A stretch of 64,000 nucleotides of DNA from Pogonophryne albipinna (GCA_028583405.1 CM053263.1:3448715-3512714); one strand, 5' to 3'; positions 33,869 to 44,883 are shown, numbered from the stretch's first letter. Made by a program: numbers and translations. Notes: generated by a model not told the origin, from the letters alone.

Positions 33869-36246
33869 TGTTGCCGTTTAACTGGTTACACCGGGGAACT
33901 CGTGACGTTCTAAAGGTAGGAATGGGGCGTGTACTTTGAGGAGCCATTGTCGAATAACCAGGAAATACACATTTCGATCGCTTCTTTTGTTGTTTACATT
34001 GATCTTTTGGTATATTTGGCTCCATAGGGACACTTTGATGCACATTCAGTACCAGTCTGTGAGGTTGTGGTTGCGATGCCGATATCCGGACGTGTACAGC
34101 GAGGACTACAACATGACAATGAGGTGACTGGGGATGTCTGTTTAAAACATTGCAAACGTGAATAAATCATTTCAAATATGTATTTGTCTCCGACTTTCAT
34201 TTGTACATCGTTGTTAATGTGATGTTTAGTAGCTTTGATAGCTGTCCATACCTCCAGACAGCCTAAAAGTAAGACACAAGTTGTTTACTCACAGCCCGAA
34301 TGCAGCATCGAGCTGTGATCCTCTCCGATTAACTTGTGACAGGACTTCTGTAGCAATTCTCCAACGAGCAAGGTTTTTATTAAATACCTCCATCCCTCTC
34401 ATCACAACAAGACTCTACACTGTGCAGAAAAAAAACAACATAAATGAAAATAACCTTGCTGGATAGCTTAGAATGAAACAAACAAACTATCTTCCATGGC
34501 TGATACTGATGTCACAGTAGGCCTAACGGCTAAACCACAGACAAGTCCAGCGGGGCACAAGTTGAATCCATATAATGAAATTGTTATTTTATATATATAT
34601 GTATATGTATGTCTATCCTACATTGTCTAGGCTATATAAACCGGCGGAAGTGTCACAACTTTCTTGGTTTGTGATTATAGAGAGAGATAGATAGCGAGAC
34701 AGAGACATAGAGATACTGTAGAGATAGAGATAGACAGACATAGAGAAAGATCGGCTGTGCGTAAGTGAGTATTGAATGTGATGTGTGTGTTTGTAGAGGT
34801 GTGTGTGGTTAAAACACATCAGCCTGCCTGCGGTCGCTCTTTAGTCTTTCTAATGATTCAGAAGGTAAACACAGTGAAGGCTGCGCGCTCATCTTCTCAG
34901 AGGCTGCCTCCTGGTGCTGCAGAGATTTCATGAAGTGAAGGAGGTGTTCCTTCTATAAAACAGCTGCGGGCAGCAGATACTGTGAGTGTCACGGACATGA
35001 ATTCATAGATCAAGGCAGACTGGTGCACACACTCTCCTGTTTTGCCAATCCGGTGCTTGAACAAATATAGCTCTACACCCCTGGCCGACATGTCCTTAAA
35101 ATGAAGTCCGAGTTCGACATTTTAATTCATGTCCTGCTAACACTGGCAGGACAGAAGGCGACACGCCCGTTCAAATCCGTGTCCCTCACTCCTCACATCC
35201 CAAGCTGCATCCCCAAAAAATGTATTATGTTGTTACATCGTTTCAGATGTGATGTTTCAGTTCTGCTCTTGATAAGCCATTAAAACAGTAAAAACACGTT
35301 CAGTTTCCTTTTGCTTTTTGTGTCTCCTGTTCACCAAAACATACCCATCTGTGATGGAAAAAGAAAGTAATCTAAAAGTAATCTGATTACGTCACTTTTT
35401 TTAAGACACGTAACTGTAACTGTATTCGGATTACTTTCAGAGCCATGTATTCAGTAATCAGTAACTGACATTTACAAAGTAACCCTCCCAACCCTGTATA
35501 TATATACATATATATAACATAACAATTTCAATATATGGATTCAACTTGTGCCCCGCTGGACTTGTCTGTGGTTTAGCCGTTAGGCCTACTGTGACATCAG
35601 TATCAGCCATGGAAGATAGTTTGTTTGTTTCATTCTAAGCTATCCAGCAAGGTTATTTTCATTTATGTTGTTTTTTTTCTGCACAGTGTAGAGTCTTGTT
35701 GTGATGAGAGGGATGGAGGTATTTAATAAAAACCTTGCTCGCTGGAGAATTGCTACAGAAGTCCTGTCACAAGTTAATCGGAGAGGATCACAGCTGGCCA
35801 CGGATCTCGATGCTGCATTCGGGCTGTGAGTAAACAACTTGTGTCTTACTTTTAGGCTGTCTGGAGGTATGGACAGCTATCAAAGCTACTAAACATCACA
35901 TTAACAACGATGTACAAATGAAAGTCGGAGACAAATACATATTTGAAATTATTTATTCACGTTTGCAATGTTTTGAACAGACATCCCCAGTCACCTCATT
36001 GTCATTTTGTAGTCCTCGTTGTACGCGTCCGGATATCGGCATCGCAACCATAACCTCACAGACTGGTACTGAATGTGCATCAAAGTGTTCCTATGGAGCC
36101 AAATATACCAAAAGATAAATGTAAACAACAAAAGAAGCGATCGAAATGTGTATTTCCTGGTTATTCGACAATGGCTCCTCAAAGTACACGCCCCATTCCT
36201 ACCGTTAGAACACGAGTTCCCCGGTGTAACCAGTTAAACGGCAACA
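33869..36246. mobile_element. Long palindromic element inserted in the 5' LTR
   Basis: About 740-bp inverted arms (33869-34606 and 35499-36246) with a few substitutions and one 11-12 bp indel near 35795-35806. The ends are TGTTGCCGTTTAACTGG and CCAGTTAAACGGCAACA. Comparison with the intact 3' LTR shows the target was GATGACGTAAGG. Because ACGT is self-complementary, the duplication could be 4, 2 or 0 bp. The roughly 890-bp centre contains a truncated MITE end (35361-35496) and a GA-rich simple repeat (34678-34750). No transposase frame was recognised. Mirror-image short open frames in the arms are not genes. Confidence 0.85.
35361..35496. mobile_element. Truncated hAT-type MITE end inside the palindrome centre
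   Basis: GTAATCTAAAAGTAATCTGA through AACTGTAACTG to AAGTAACCCTCCCAACCCTG is the terminal part of the CAGGGTTGGGAGGGTTAC family also seen at 15220 and 18256. The opposite end is absent. Confidence 0.5.
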
Positions 36247-36250
36247 ACGT

Positions 36251-36368
36251 AAGGTATGTGTGCATGTTACGCGCCAGTGGAATAAAAGATGGACACTCGG
36301 AATGAAAGAAGTGGTCCGCTTCATCTGTTTATGTAGACACTTACATGTCCATAGAACAGAATATTACA
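36251..36368 (+). repeat. 5' LTR, second part (118 bp)
   Basis: AAGGTATGTGTGCATG to GAATATTACA, matching 41065-41182 with two differences. It contains an AATAAA (36280-36285) that may be the LTR polyadenylation signal. Confidence 0.9.
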
Positions 36369-36383
36369 TGGTGTCAGAGTTAG
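36369..36383 (+). other. Primer binding site of the LTR element
   Basis: TGGTGTCAGAGTTAG directly follows the 5' LTR. The first ten bases complement the 3' end, CCA included, of a vertebrate tRNA-Leu (CAG type) as I remember it. Confidence 0.6.
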
Positions 36384-36412
36384 TTCATTTACCATCGACC
36401 TGACGACGGAAG

Positions 36413-37117
36413 ATGGAGAACACAGGCGTTCCAACACCACGAATGGACTGGGACTCGTCTAATCTGCCGGACGCATGGAGAAAGTTTAGGCAGCATGTGC
36501 AGCTAATGTTTTCAGGCCCGCTACATGCTAAAGACGAGGAGGAAAAATGTAGCTATCTACTTGGGGAAAAAGGCAGAGATGTTTTTTATACATGGACTCT
36601 CACAGAAGACCAAAGTAAGGTACTAAAAACGTACTATGACGGTTTTGAAGCTTATGTAACTCCGAAAGCAAATCCCATATTTGCGCGCTATAAATTTCAT
36701 GAAAAGATCCAAGGAGACAGTGAGAGTTTTGACCAGTTTGTAACGGAGCTAAAATTGCTAAGTAAAGACTGCAACTACCCAAACAGTGAGGAAATGATTA
36801 GAGACAGGATTGTCTTTGCTACAAACTCACAAAGAGTGCGCGAAAAACTGCTATGTCACGGTCCAGACTTGACGCTAGAGAAAGCCATTGACATTGCACG
36901 TTCACATGAGCTATCACAGCAGCAGCTAAAGACAATGCTAACCCCTGCTGCTAGCCACGACAGTCGCTCTGCTCACGCGGTTAGCAGAAAACCTTTTAGA
37001 GCAGACCAAGCATCCCGTGGGCACAAGACGACATGGAATTATCGTAACAGCGCCGTGAGGAGCAAGGAATGTGGAGCATGCGGGAGGGAGCACAGTCGCA
37101 CTGAGGAATGTCCATAA
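36413..37117 (+). CDS. Ty3/gypsy Gag
   Basis: This 234-codon frame begins 44 bp after the LTR. It carries a retrotransposon Gag-type helical core (WRKFRQHVQL, YDGFEAYVTPK, ARYKFHEKIQ, FDQFVTELKLL) and reaches the first part of a Cys-rich nucleocapsid finger (CGACGREHSRTEEC). The frame stops at 37117 inside the finger region. A second knuckle (C-x2-C-x4-H-x4-C) follows immediately in the next frame, so Gag and Pol were probably one reading frame in the active ancestor and this copy carries a single-base frameshift. I see no slippery heptamer at the junction. Confidence 0.88.
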   Translation: MENTGVPTPRMDWDSSNLPDAWRKFRQHVQLMFSGPLHAKDEEEKCSYLLGEKGRDVFYTWTLTEDQSKVLKTYYDGFEAYVTPKANPIFARYKFHEKIQGDSESFDQFVTELKLLSKDCNYPNSEEMIRDRIVFATNSQRVREKLLCHGPDLTLEKAIDIARSHELSQQQLKTMLTPAASHDSRSAHAVSRKPFRADQASRGHKTTWNYRNSAVRSKECGACGREHSRTEECP

Positions 37118-40062
37118 AGGGTCGCCAATGCAGCAAATGCAAGAAGCCCAACCACTTTGCTAAAGTGTGTAGGTCACAAACACAGCAGCCACAGACGAGA
37201 TATAATCCCAGAAAATTGCATACCATCTCAAACAGTGCAGAACAGTCACTAGAAGAACTCTATATTGATGCTATCATAAAAGAGCATGAAAACACAGATA
37301 GAGAACAGGCATATGCAGAAGTAGAAATAGGAAAAGCGAGGAACAAACTGAAGTTTAAAATGGACACTGGTGCTCAGACTAGTATTATACCAGCAGACAC
37401 ATTCCGCAAGATATATGGAAGTGTAATACTAGGCCCCCCATCAAGCAAACTCTCAGATTACGGTGGGCACAGGATAAAAGCAGAAGGAACATGTAGACTG
37501 ACATGTAAACACGGTGAGAAAACAGCCATGGTAGGTTTTGACATAGTCCATACAAATGCTCCACCTCTGTTAGGCTTAAGAGCATGTCTAGATTTAAACC
37601 TAGTCAAAATGATACATGTAGTTGATGCAAAGCCGATAACACACACAACCATGATGGAAGAGTTTGCTGATGTGTTTAAAGGCATCGGACTGTTTCCTGG
37701 AGAATGCAGTTTCCAACTCAAACCCTCTGTACCACCAGTGGTATGTCCACCTCGACGCATCCCATATGCTCTGCGTGACCGGCTCAAGGATGTGTTGGAC
37801 GACATGGAAAAACTGGACGTTATCCAAAAAGTCACAGAGCCAACTGAATGGGTTAATGCACTAGTAGTGTTGGAAAAGCCGAAAACAAATAGGCTGAGAA
37901 TATGCCTAGACCCCCGCGCCCTGAACAAAGCTATCCAAAGACCCCACTATCCACTCCCTACTCTAGATGACGTCACACCAAAACTGGCTGGAGCACAGTA
38001 TTTCAGTGTACTAGACGCCAGATCTGGATACTGGAATATAAAGCTCACACACGACTCATCTATGCTAACCACGTTCAACACGATCTACGGCAGGTACCGT
38101 TTCAAGAGACTGCCTTTTGGAATCATATCTGCACAGGATGAGTTCCAGAGGAGAGTGGATGAGGCCTATGAGGGGCTTCCAGGCGTTGCCGCCATCGTAG
38201 ATGACATCATAGTCTACGGCCGCACCAAAGAGGAGCACAACGCCAGCCTGCGTGCCATGCTGGAGAGAACCAGAGAAAAAGGCATAAAGCTGAATAAGGT
38301 CAAGTGCAAAATCTGTGTGCCTGAGGTAAGCTATTTTGGGCACAAGCTGACAAGAGAAGGCATCCGCCCCGACCCGAACAAGATTAAGGCCATCAAAGAA
38401 ATGCCTAACCCACAAAGCAAGGCAGAGTTGGAGACCATACTGGGCATGGTCACTTACCTTTCCAGGTTCGCCCCGAGAATGTCAGAGGCAACAGCTCCAC
38501 TCCGGCAACTGTTAAAGGAAAACAGTGAGTTTGTGTGGGACTCAAATCATGATGCAGCCTTCCAACGAGTAAAAGACATCCTAACACAGGAGCCTGGCCC
38601 AGTACTCACCTACTTCGATCACACAAAGGATGTGAAGTTACAAGTCGATGCTTCCAAACACGGCTTAGGAGCTGTCCTGCTCCAGGAAGAGAAACCAGTC
38701 GCATACGCATCAAAGACACTGACTGAAACTGAAGAGAACTATGCTCAGATCGAAAAGGAGCTATATGCAGTGCTCTTTGGATGTAGGCGGTTTCACCAAT
38801 ACCTGTACGGACGACAGGTGATGGTCGAGTCAGATCATAGGCCACTTGAGTCAATCATGCGTAAGCCCTTAGCAGCTGCACCACCACGTCTGCAACGCAT
38901 GATACTGCAGCTACAGAGATATAACATCACTATCGAGCACAAACCAGGAAAACAAATCCCTGTCGCAGACACTCTATCCAGAAAGCCACTTGAGTGTTAC
39001 GACCGCTCCATCAGTGAGGGCATGGACTACCAAATACACACTGTGATCAGCAACGCTCCGGTAAGCGACTGCAAAATGGCAGAGATCAGAGCCGCTACAG
39101 CCAAAGATGAGCAGCTCTCAGTGCTGAGACAGGTGATCCAAGCAGGGTGGCCCGAGAAAATCAAAAAATGTCCATCTGAGATATCAGAGACAGATGGCAT
39201 CCTACTGAAAGGAGAGAAAATCATCGTGCCGCACTCACTCAGGGCTGAAATGCTTTCACGCATTCACACAGGACACTTAGGGATGGAAAAGTGCAAACAA
39301 CGTGCAAGAGATGTGCTGTTCTGGCCAAGGATGGGTAAGCAGATAGAGACACTAGTAGGGACCTGCAGCACCTGCCTTGAGCGACGCAGCTCACTCCCAA
39401 AAGAGCCTATGATGTCACACCCAATCCCAGAACAACCTTGGCAGGTAATAGCCACTGATCTGTTCACATGGAACAGTACTGACTATGTAGTTGTAGTTTA
39501 CTATTATAGTAGGTACTTTGAGGTAGAAAAAATCACCAGCCTCACCTCCTCAGTAGTCATCCAAAAGCTGAAGGCCATGTTTGCTCGATTTGGAATACCA
39601 CAGACACTAGTCAGCGATAATGGACCTTGCTACAGTTCACAAGAGTTTAAAGCTTTTGCTCATGCATGGGACTTCAAGCATGTCACAAGCAGTCCTCTGT
39701 ATCCACAGAGCAACGGGCTAGCAGAAAAAACAGTTCAGACTGCCAAAGCTCTCATGGACAAAGCACACGCTCAGAGAACTGACCTGTACCTCAGCTTGTT
39801 GGAGTATAGAAACACACCAGTGGATGGTTTGAAATCGCCAGCGCAGCTACTCATGAGCAAGCGTCTGCGCTCCATCCTTCCCACCACTGGAAAGCATCTA
39901 CAACCAGAGCTTGCCTGTCGCAGCACCGTTCACAGCAGGAGAGAACAGTGCCACGACAAAAACAATATTATGACAGGAATGCCAGATCACTGCCTGCACT
40001 ACCAGTGGGAGCCACGATCCGCTTCCAGCTTCCAACAGGAACATGGAAACCTGCAACAGTAG
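37108..40062 (+). CDS. Ty3/gypsy Pol (protease, reverse transcriptase, RNase H, integrase)
   Basis: In this 984-codon frame the start overlaps gag by 10 bp and opens with a CCHC knuckle. Protease DTGA lies at residues 86-89. Reverse transcriptase has LDPRALNKAI, FSVLDARSGYW and the catalytic VDD at 364-366 (in the order A-I-V-D-D). RNase H begins LQVDASKHG, with Asp514. Integrase shows an HH-CC finger (H720, H723, C753, C756) and D784, D837 and E873 as the likely catalytic triad. The last ~40 residues after about 39945 do not resemble integrase; the authentic C-terminus continues in another frame to 40331, so a frameshift lies near 39950. The catalytic motifs themselves look intact. Confidence 0.92.
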   Translation: MSIKGRQCSKCKKPNHFAKVCRSQTQQPQTRYNPRKLHTISNSAEQSLEELYIDAIIKEHENTDREQAYAEVEIGKARNKLKFKMDTGAQTSIIPADTFRKIYGSVILGPPSSKLSDYGGHRIKAEGTCRLTCKHGEKTAMVGFDIVHTNAPPLLGLRACLDLNLVKMIHVVDAKPITHTTMMEEFADVFKGIGLFPGECSFQLKPSVPPVVCPPRRIPYALRDRLKDVLDDMEKLDVIQKVTEPTEWVNALVVLEKPKTNRLRICLDPRALNKAIQRPHYPLPTLDDVTPKLAGAQYFSVLDARSGYWNIKLTHDSSMLTTFNTIYGRYRFKRLPFGIISAQDEFQRRVDEAYEGLPGVAAIVDDIIVYGRTKEEHNASLRAMLERTREKGIKLNKVKCKICVPEVSYFGHKLTREGIRPDPNKIKAIKEMPNPQSKAELETILGMVTYLSRFAPRMSEATAPLRQLLKENSEFVWDSNHDAAFQRVKDILTQEPGPVLTYFDHTKDVKLQVDASKHGLGAVLLQEEKPVAYASKTLTETEENYAQIEKELYAVLFGCRRFHQYLYGRQVMVESDHRPLESIMRKPLAAAPPRLQRMILQLQRYNITIEHKPGKQIPVADTLSRKPLECYDRSISEGMDYQIHTVISNAPVSDCKMAEIRAATAKDEQLSVLRQVIQAGWPEKIKKCPSEISETDGILLKGEKIIVPHSLRAEMLSRIHTGHLGMEKCKQRARDVLFWPRMGKQIETLVGTCSTCLERRSSLPKEPMMSHPIPEQPWQVIATDLFTWNSTDYVVVVYYYSRYFEVEKITSLTSSVVIQKLKAMFARFGIPQTLVSDNGPCYSSQEFKAFAHAWDFKHVTSSPLYPQSNGLAEKTVQTAKALMDKAHAQRTDLYLSLLEYRNTPVDGLKSPAQLLMSKRLRSILPTTGKHLQPELACRSTVHSRREQCHDKNNIMTGMPDHCLHYQWEPRSASSFQQEHGNLQQ

Positions 40063-40331
40063 TCGAGCCAGCAGGTACCCAGAGATCCTACAACATCTGC
40101 ACGGACGGAGGTCACATGTTTCGGCGCAACAGGCGTCACCTTCTACAAACGTGTGAGAGTGACACAGATCAGGAGACTCCATCAGACGAGGAGTTGGAGC
40201 CTGAGGACACTAAGACTTTGCAGCAGGATGCTGAGAAACAAACAGGCCCCAGAGAGCAATCACACATTGTTTACAATAAGATCACAAGATCAGGCTGCAT
40301 AGTGAAGCCAAGAGATGTGTTAAATCTGTGA
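39948..40331 (+). pseudogene. Pol C-terminal part in shifted frame
   Basis: This frame carries the end of the integrase: YYDRNAR, LPVGATIRFQ, WKPATVVEPAG, YNICTDGG, RRNRRHL, and a final RSGCIVKPRDVLNL motif typical of this gypsy group. It follows the 984-codon pol frame after a frameshift near 39950. It ends at TGA 40329-40331, about 680 bp before the 3' LTR. Confidence 0.8.
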
Positions 40332-40598
40332 AAAAAAAGAAAAGAGAAATGTAACACTGACAATGCACTGTGATTTTTATTTGTTTAGAAATTGAATTCA
40401 ACAGTTTTGTTTCAGAAGCAGTACTACATGCTCTATTAGAATTATTTCTGGGCAACTGTTCAACAAGATAAGTTAAACCGCAGAAGTGTTTACTAAATGT
40501 TGATGTACCAGCCTTATAATATTCCCTCAGTGATAGAGTAATCACAATTAGTAGATATAGTGCCTCAAGATGTACATTTATTTTTAAATGCTTTAAAT

Positions 40599-40945
40599 CA
40601 GTGCTTCTCAAAGTGTGGTCCGCGGACCACTGGTGGTCCGTGAGCGCCCCCTAGTGGTCCGTGAGTATATTGGTAAAATTTCACATTTGAAATAAATAAA
40701 TTAATTTAAGTTTTCCGCACTCTCGCGGGAATATCTCCGCAATGGAGCGAGCCTAAGTTTCACTTTCAATTGCATGATATAGCCCAGATAAACACCTTCA
40801 TCACACATGTGGCCACTTGTTTGTACCATTTTCAGGCGATTTGTAAAAAACGATGTGTTTTGGGATATTTGTGGAGTTAGGTGGTCCGCGAGTGTTTTTT
40901 TATTGGTTAAGTGGTCCTTGGTATGAAAAAGTTTGAGAAACACTG
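40599..40945. mobile_element. hAT-type MITE nested in the LTR element
   Basis: The ends CAGTGCTTCTCAAAGTG and AAGTTTGAGAAACACTG form inverted repeats, flanked by an exact 8-bp CTTTAAAT duplication (40591-40598, 40946-40953). Repeated GTGGTCCG motifs lie near both ends. Non-coding; it inserted in the 3' untranslated part of the retrotransposon. Confidence 0.85.
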
Positions 40946-41009
40946 CTTTAAATGCATATGGTTATAATTTGTTATGGCAGCTATACTGTTCTTTTCTAAA
41001 GAAGGGGGA

Positions 41010-41182
41010 TGTAACATCTTGGTGAATACAAGATCTTTGATTACAGAGATCACGTGGATGACGTAAGGTATGTGTGCATGTTACGCGCCAGTGGAATAAA
41101 AGATGGACACTCGGAATGAAACAAGTAGTCCGCTTCATCTGTTTATGTAGACACTTACATGTCCATAGAACAGAATATTACA
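41010..41182 (+). repeat. 3' LTR (intact, 173 bp)
   Basis: Begins TGTAACATCTTGGTG and ends GAATATTACA, immediately followed by the CCTAA target duplication. It serves as the uninterrupted template showing where the palindrome entered the 5' LTR. Confidence 0.92.
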
Positions 41183-41187
41183 CCTAA

Positions 41188-42185
41188 GTCTGTGGACCTG
41201 TGTCCCTCTGTCACTGATTAATATCTGGCCTATAAGTAAACGGCCTCTAGAGTAAATATGAAAAGTTTATTATGTAAGTAATTGCATTTGGTAGTATTAA
41301 CAGTTCCCTCATTAAGTTTGTTATTCCATGACTGGCTTTCTGAGGAGTATCGAGATGGTGTCACATGTCATTTGTGCACCACAGTGAACCTTTAAGTGCT
41401 TTAGAAATTGGGACCTAATGTTTCTGACCAGGAGTGGCTCACCACTTCATTTGTATGCATGTCCTGCACTCAAAACCCCCCTCTCTTCTCCGATAATGCT
41501 AACGCTTGCATTCCTTGCAGTGCGAGATTAAGAAGATATGATTTCTGCATTCTCCCTTCCTTTTACGTGAAAGCGATCATAAAGTAAGGCTGGTTTTGGA
41601 TTACTGAGAAGTGACCGCGCACAAAAATTGGTTAATGCCTGCAGAAAAAGAAACAGCTAACCACCACTGAGAAAGTTTTGCAAAGCACAGATGTAGGCGA
41701 ATTATCCAGTGGGCACATGTTTGTTGGAATGAAAGAACAACTGTGACGGTTGCGGTTGAACAAAACAACAGTATTCAGAACCTCAAAAAAGACAGGACTG
41801 GACCACGATGGCTTTGGTGAGGTTTTTTGTTTTGTCTCCACATCTCCTGTTTTACGGCAGTTTATATTAAAGTTGTTATTCTGACATGTTCTCATGGGGG
41901 GCAACTAACCACAAATGAAGTTTGTAACCCTTCATTTACATTTTCTAACACCTCATAAATGCGTGTTTGGCCCTGGCCCAATCACAACTGCTGTAACAGA
42001 TATGTTGTGATACTCGCAAAGCACAATGGGATCTACTTCAGGGGAGTTGATATTGATATGTTTAGCATTTATTGAACTTTTACCTCGGGCCTTTCTGTTA
42101 AGAGTTTGCACGTACTTGTTTGCTGCATGTTCTCATATTTCCTTCCAAGTGGTTAATTGGTGACTCAAAATGAAAAGGTGTCAAT
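41188..42185. other. Intergenic, no feature recognised
   Basis: 1 kb between the LTR element and interspersed repeat fragments; no coding-like or repeat signal was recognised. Confidence 0.45.
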
Positions 42186-42440
42186 GTGAATGTGAATGGT
42201 TGTCTGTCGCTGTGTCAATCCTGTGATTGACTGGCAACTGTCCAGATTGGCTCCAGTCCTCCTGTGAAGGATAAACCTGTTCAGCTAATCAATTCAAAAC
42301 CTTTATCCAGGTAAAATCCCATTGAAATCAATAATCTCTTTTTCAAGGGAGACCTGCAGCAGCAGGTTCCACAAGAAGACATAAAAACATAAACAACAGA
42401 ACAACAAAAGGACATCATACAACAAAAGGACATCATACTA
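42186..42440. repeat. Two adjacent interspersed repeat fragments
   Basis: 42186-42290 reads TGAATGGTTGTCTGTCGC, then TTGACTGGCAACTGTCCAG and TTGGCTCCAG, a very common fish repeat unit. 42296-42440 (AACCTTTATCCAGG, TCCCATTGAAATCA, AAGGGAGACCTG, AACAACAAAAGGACATCAT) matches the unit at 30027-30150; its last part is tandemly doubled. Confidence 0.5.
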
Positions 42441-43224
42441 ATGGCTGGATTAATGGATTATATCACTTTTATTCAGAGTCTGTGCCCTGAGGGTTAACAG
42501 TTAGGGTTAGTCTAATGTCGATTTTAGATGTTAGATTACAATGAAGCCGATTACAGTAAATCTCTCTCATCGTGCATACCAGAGGTAAACAAATCCAGGT
42601 AGTTTATAGTTCTTATCATCCTAATCGTAACCACATGGTACTGCGAGATGAATTTAGTTTATTTATTTATAGTGTCGTGGACAGTCCCCATCGATGAACT
42701 GTCACAAAAACAGTAAATGGTGCAGCTTTAGCCGACATGGCTAATTTCCAGCTGTTGTCCCCGGCCAGATGGTAATAGACACCCTTAAAATTACAATATA
42801 TCAACAGCATTCATTCTTGATCATTATTCAAATCTTAGACAAGTAACTATATCTAGACTCTGGATTCGGAAGGGTTCAGTAAGCTTTATAGAACATTTGC
42901 AAAACAATTCTTGATTATGTTCCAACTGGCCCGACTTGAAAGTTGGATAATAAGACTATCGTCACAGCCTCCTCCTGTCTGCGTCACTTTGCTGCAGAAC
43001 TCTCTGTCTTTTGATTGTCTTTTTTTCTTCACACACGTTTTCTCTACCAACCGTTGCACCTGGCAAATTCGGTAATTAGAAACTGGAGTACCAATAAGGC
43101 ATTTTTGTTGAGTTCCATGTATTATAAAATTAGAAAAGTTTTCCCACTCAGAACGCCCAATTCCTACGTCTAAGGTAGGATCGAAAGAGGTTCCAAAGGG
43201 TGTCCCATAATCAGGGCCCAAATG

Positions 43225-43565
43225 CTGGTAGCATTAGCTTTGCATGTTGCTTTTATGTTTTTTTGCCCGCGGAGAAAGTGGAGGATCTGGCTGTATCTGT
43301 AAAACAGAAAAATACCCAGCGCAGATGTGGGACGCCCTCCTTCACTGGGCCGTGCAGTGACCAGCACCGGAGTTTTGATGTGGTTTTTTAATCACCAACA
43401 TCATACACGGTTTGTAACAGCTGTCTTGACTGGAAGCATGAGTAGACCTAATCTCAGGAGAGAGGAGAGCAGAGAAAATAGAAAACAGAGGAGCACTTAC
43501 AGAGATTTGCAGACGGGGCCGAGGCAAAAAATGAAACAAGCTGTCAAAACTTTGTCTTTAAATTA
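43225..43565 (+). repeat. 341-bp direct repeat, copy 1
   Basis: Starts CTGGTAGCATTAGCTTT and ends ACTTTGTCTTTAAAT. It matches 45785-46125 in the same orientation with scattered substitutions and small indels; the offset is 2,560 bp at both ends. The function and origin of the unit are unknown. Confidence 0.8.
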
Positions 43566-43952
43566 AAATGTAAACAGGAGAGGAAAATAAACGACCTATC
43601 TTTAAAAAACTTTGCACGAAGCATACGGAGTCCCTTTGCGTGATTTTGTTTCCTGTTTTTATTTTGAAATGACTGGTGTCTTGTCATGTTTTACTTCCTG
43701 TGTTTTCCCTCCTGTGCCTGATTGTCTGATTGTGTTCACCTGCTGCCCCTGTGTTTGACCCCCCTCCCCAGCTGTGTATCTGTGATTAGTCTTGTATGTA
43801 TTTAGGCCTGTCTTCCCTAATGTTCTCTGTCAGTTCGTCGTCATTGTTTCCCCCGCTTGAACAGCACTGTATTATTCTGGATTTACCTCGTTTGCCCTTT
43901 TGTGTCCTCCAAATCTTCCTGGTTTGTTATTAGTTTTTGTTGACCTTGCCAG

Positions 43953-44883
43953 TAGTGATGGCGAGATGAAGCCTTATGAAGCTTTGAAGCTTTCCAGCCA
44001 ATTGGTTCACAAAAGGGTTCATCTCATGAGGCTTCATCATGGGCTTCATTTGAACACAAACCCCCTGTGTGTAAAACAGGCAGATTGGACATCTCAACAG
44101 TGTGCTCTGTCTATCTCATACCGAGTTCCCAATGAGTAAAGCCTTAGATTAACTCTAAACAACGAACATTAAATCATATTTTCATGTTAACAATATTGTT
44201 TTTATTCCAGTTGAATGATTGTGATTGAAAAGCCTAAGGAGGCTGCTAAACATTGCAAAGAAGGATTTGTATTCCTTAATAATATTCATAAATGTAACCA
44301 TGTTGTAGCCTGAGAAAGGCTAAACCATATCAAAGAATACATTTATTAACTACATTATCTCATTTAGCTGTAGCTTTTATAAACAACAGAAAAGACGTAT
44401 TGTTCAGTCGTTGAACCAGGGACCCTGCGGTCATGAGTCAACTGCTTTCCAGCTGAGCCACAGCACACACACTAAATCTCCCTGAAAACACTCATCATAT
44501 TTACTCCTGTATTTATTCATTTATTTATTCATGTTTTTATTCCTACATTTATATATGCTTGTATCCATTTATACTTATGACATGTTCCGACCTCTATATA
44601 AGTGAGGGTCTGAGCTCTCTTGATTCCATCGTCTCACCGGGCCCGGGTACAGGAAGGGTAACATCGTTCTTATTATACATCCATGCCTTGTGGTTCAACG
44701 GTTCAACCGATCTGAATCGCTTCCTGAAGCAGTCACGTGGTATTGACAGGCAGCGAGGCTTCGTTTGTCATCGGTGACGTCACTGGCCCAAAACGATACA
44801 AGCCTCGATACAAGCTTCACAAAAAGCTTCGGGGATTACTTGACACACGCTCCGAAGCCTCGGCGCAATACGTAACATCACTA
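43953..44883. mobile_element. hAT-type non-autonomous element nested in the candidate solo LTR
   Basis: Termini TAGTGATG and CATCACTA are flanked by an exact 8-bp CTTGCCAG duplication (43945-43952, 44884-44891). Both sub-ends are rich in GAAGCTT/GAAGCCT motifs (GATGAAGCCTTATGAAGC at the left, GCTCCGAAGCCTCGG at the right). A tRNA-like segment lies inside (44403-44466). No transposase frame. Confidence 0.8.
44403..44466 (-). other. tRNA-like segment (SINE head or tRNA pseudogene)
   Basis: On the minus strand: GCTGTGGCTCAGCTGGAAAG (A-box-like), an anticodon-arm-like GACTCATGACC, and CCCTGGTTCAACGAC (B-box-like). The acceptor stem does not pair well, so I regard it as a tRNA-derived SINE head rather than a functional tRNA gene. 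Confidence 0.4.

Larger units (their letters stand above)
33814..41182 (+). mobile_element. Ty3/gypsy LTR retrotransposon, complete but disrupted
   Basis: Two 173-bp LTRs starting TGTAACATCTTGG and ending ATATTACA differ at only three positions. A 5-bp duplication CCTAA flanks the element (33809-33813, 41183-41187). The PBS-like TGGTGTCAGAG at 36369 resembles the complement of a tRNA-Leu 3' end, and the polypurine tract AAAGAAGGGGGA sits at 40998-41009. Between them are gag and a pol with the order PR-RT-RH-IN, typical of Ty3/gypsy. The 5' LTR is split by a palindromic element, a hAT MITE lies near the 3' end, and the reading frame is broken at about 37117 and 39950. No env-like frame is seen. 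Confidence 0.92.

Noticed and set aside
34897..35091. 64-residue minus-strand frame in the centre of the second palindrome
   Set aside because: Looks mildly protein-like but has no recognisable motif and no continuation in any frame; not enough to call a captured exon.
33936..36182. Mirror open frames of 63-78 residues, one with a CVFPGYST segment resembling the start of a THAP finger
   Set aside because: Same palindrome effect; the rest of the THAP zinc ligands and AVPTIF-type motif are absent, so the resemblance is not enough.
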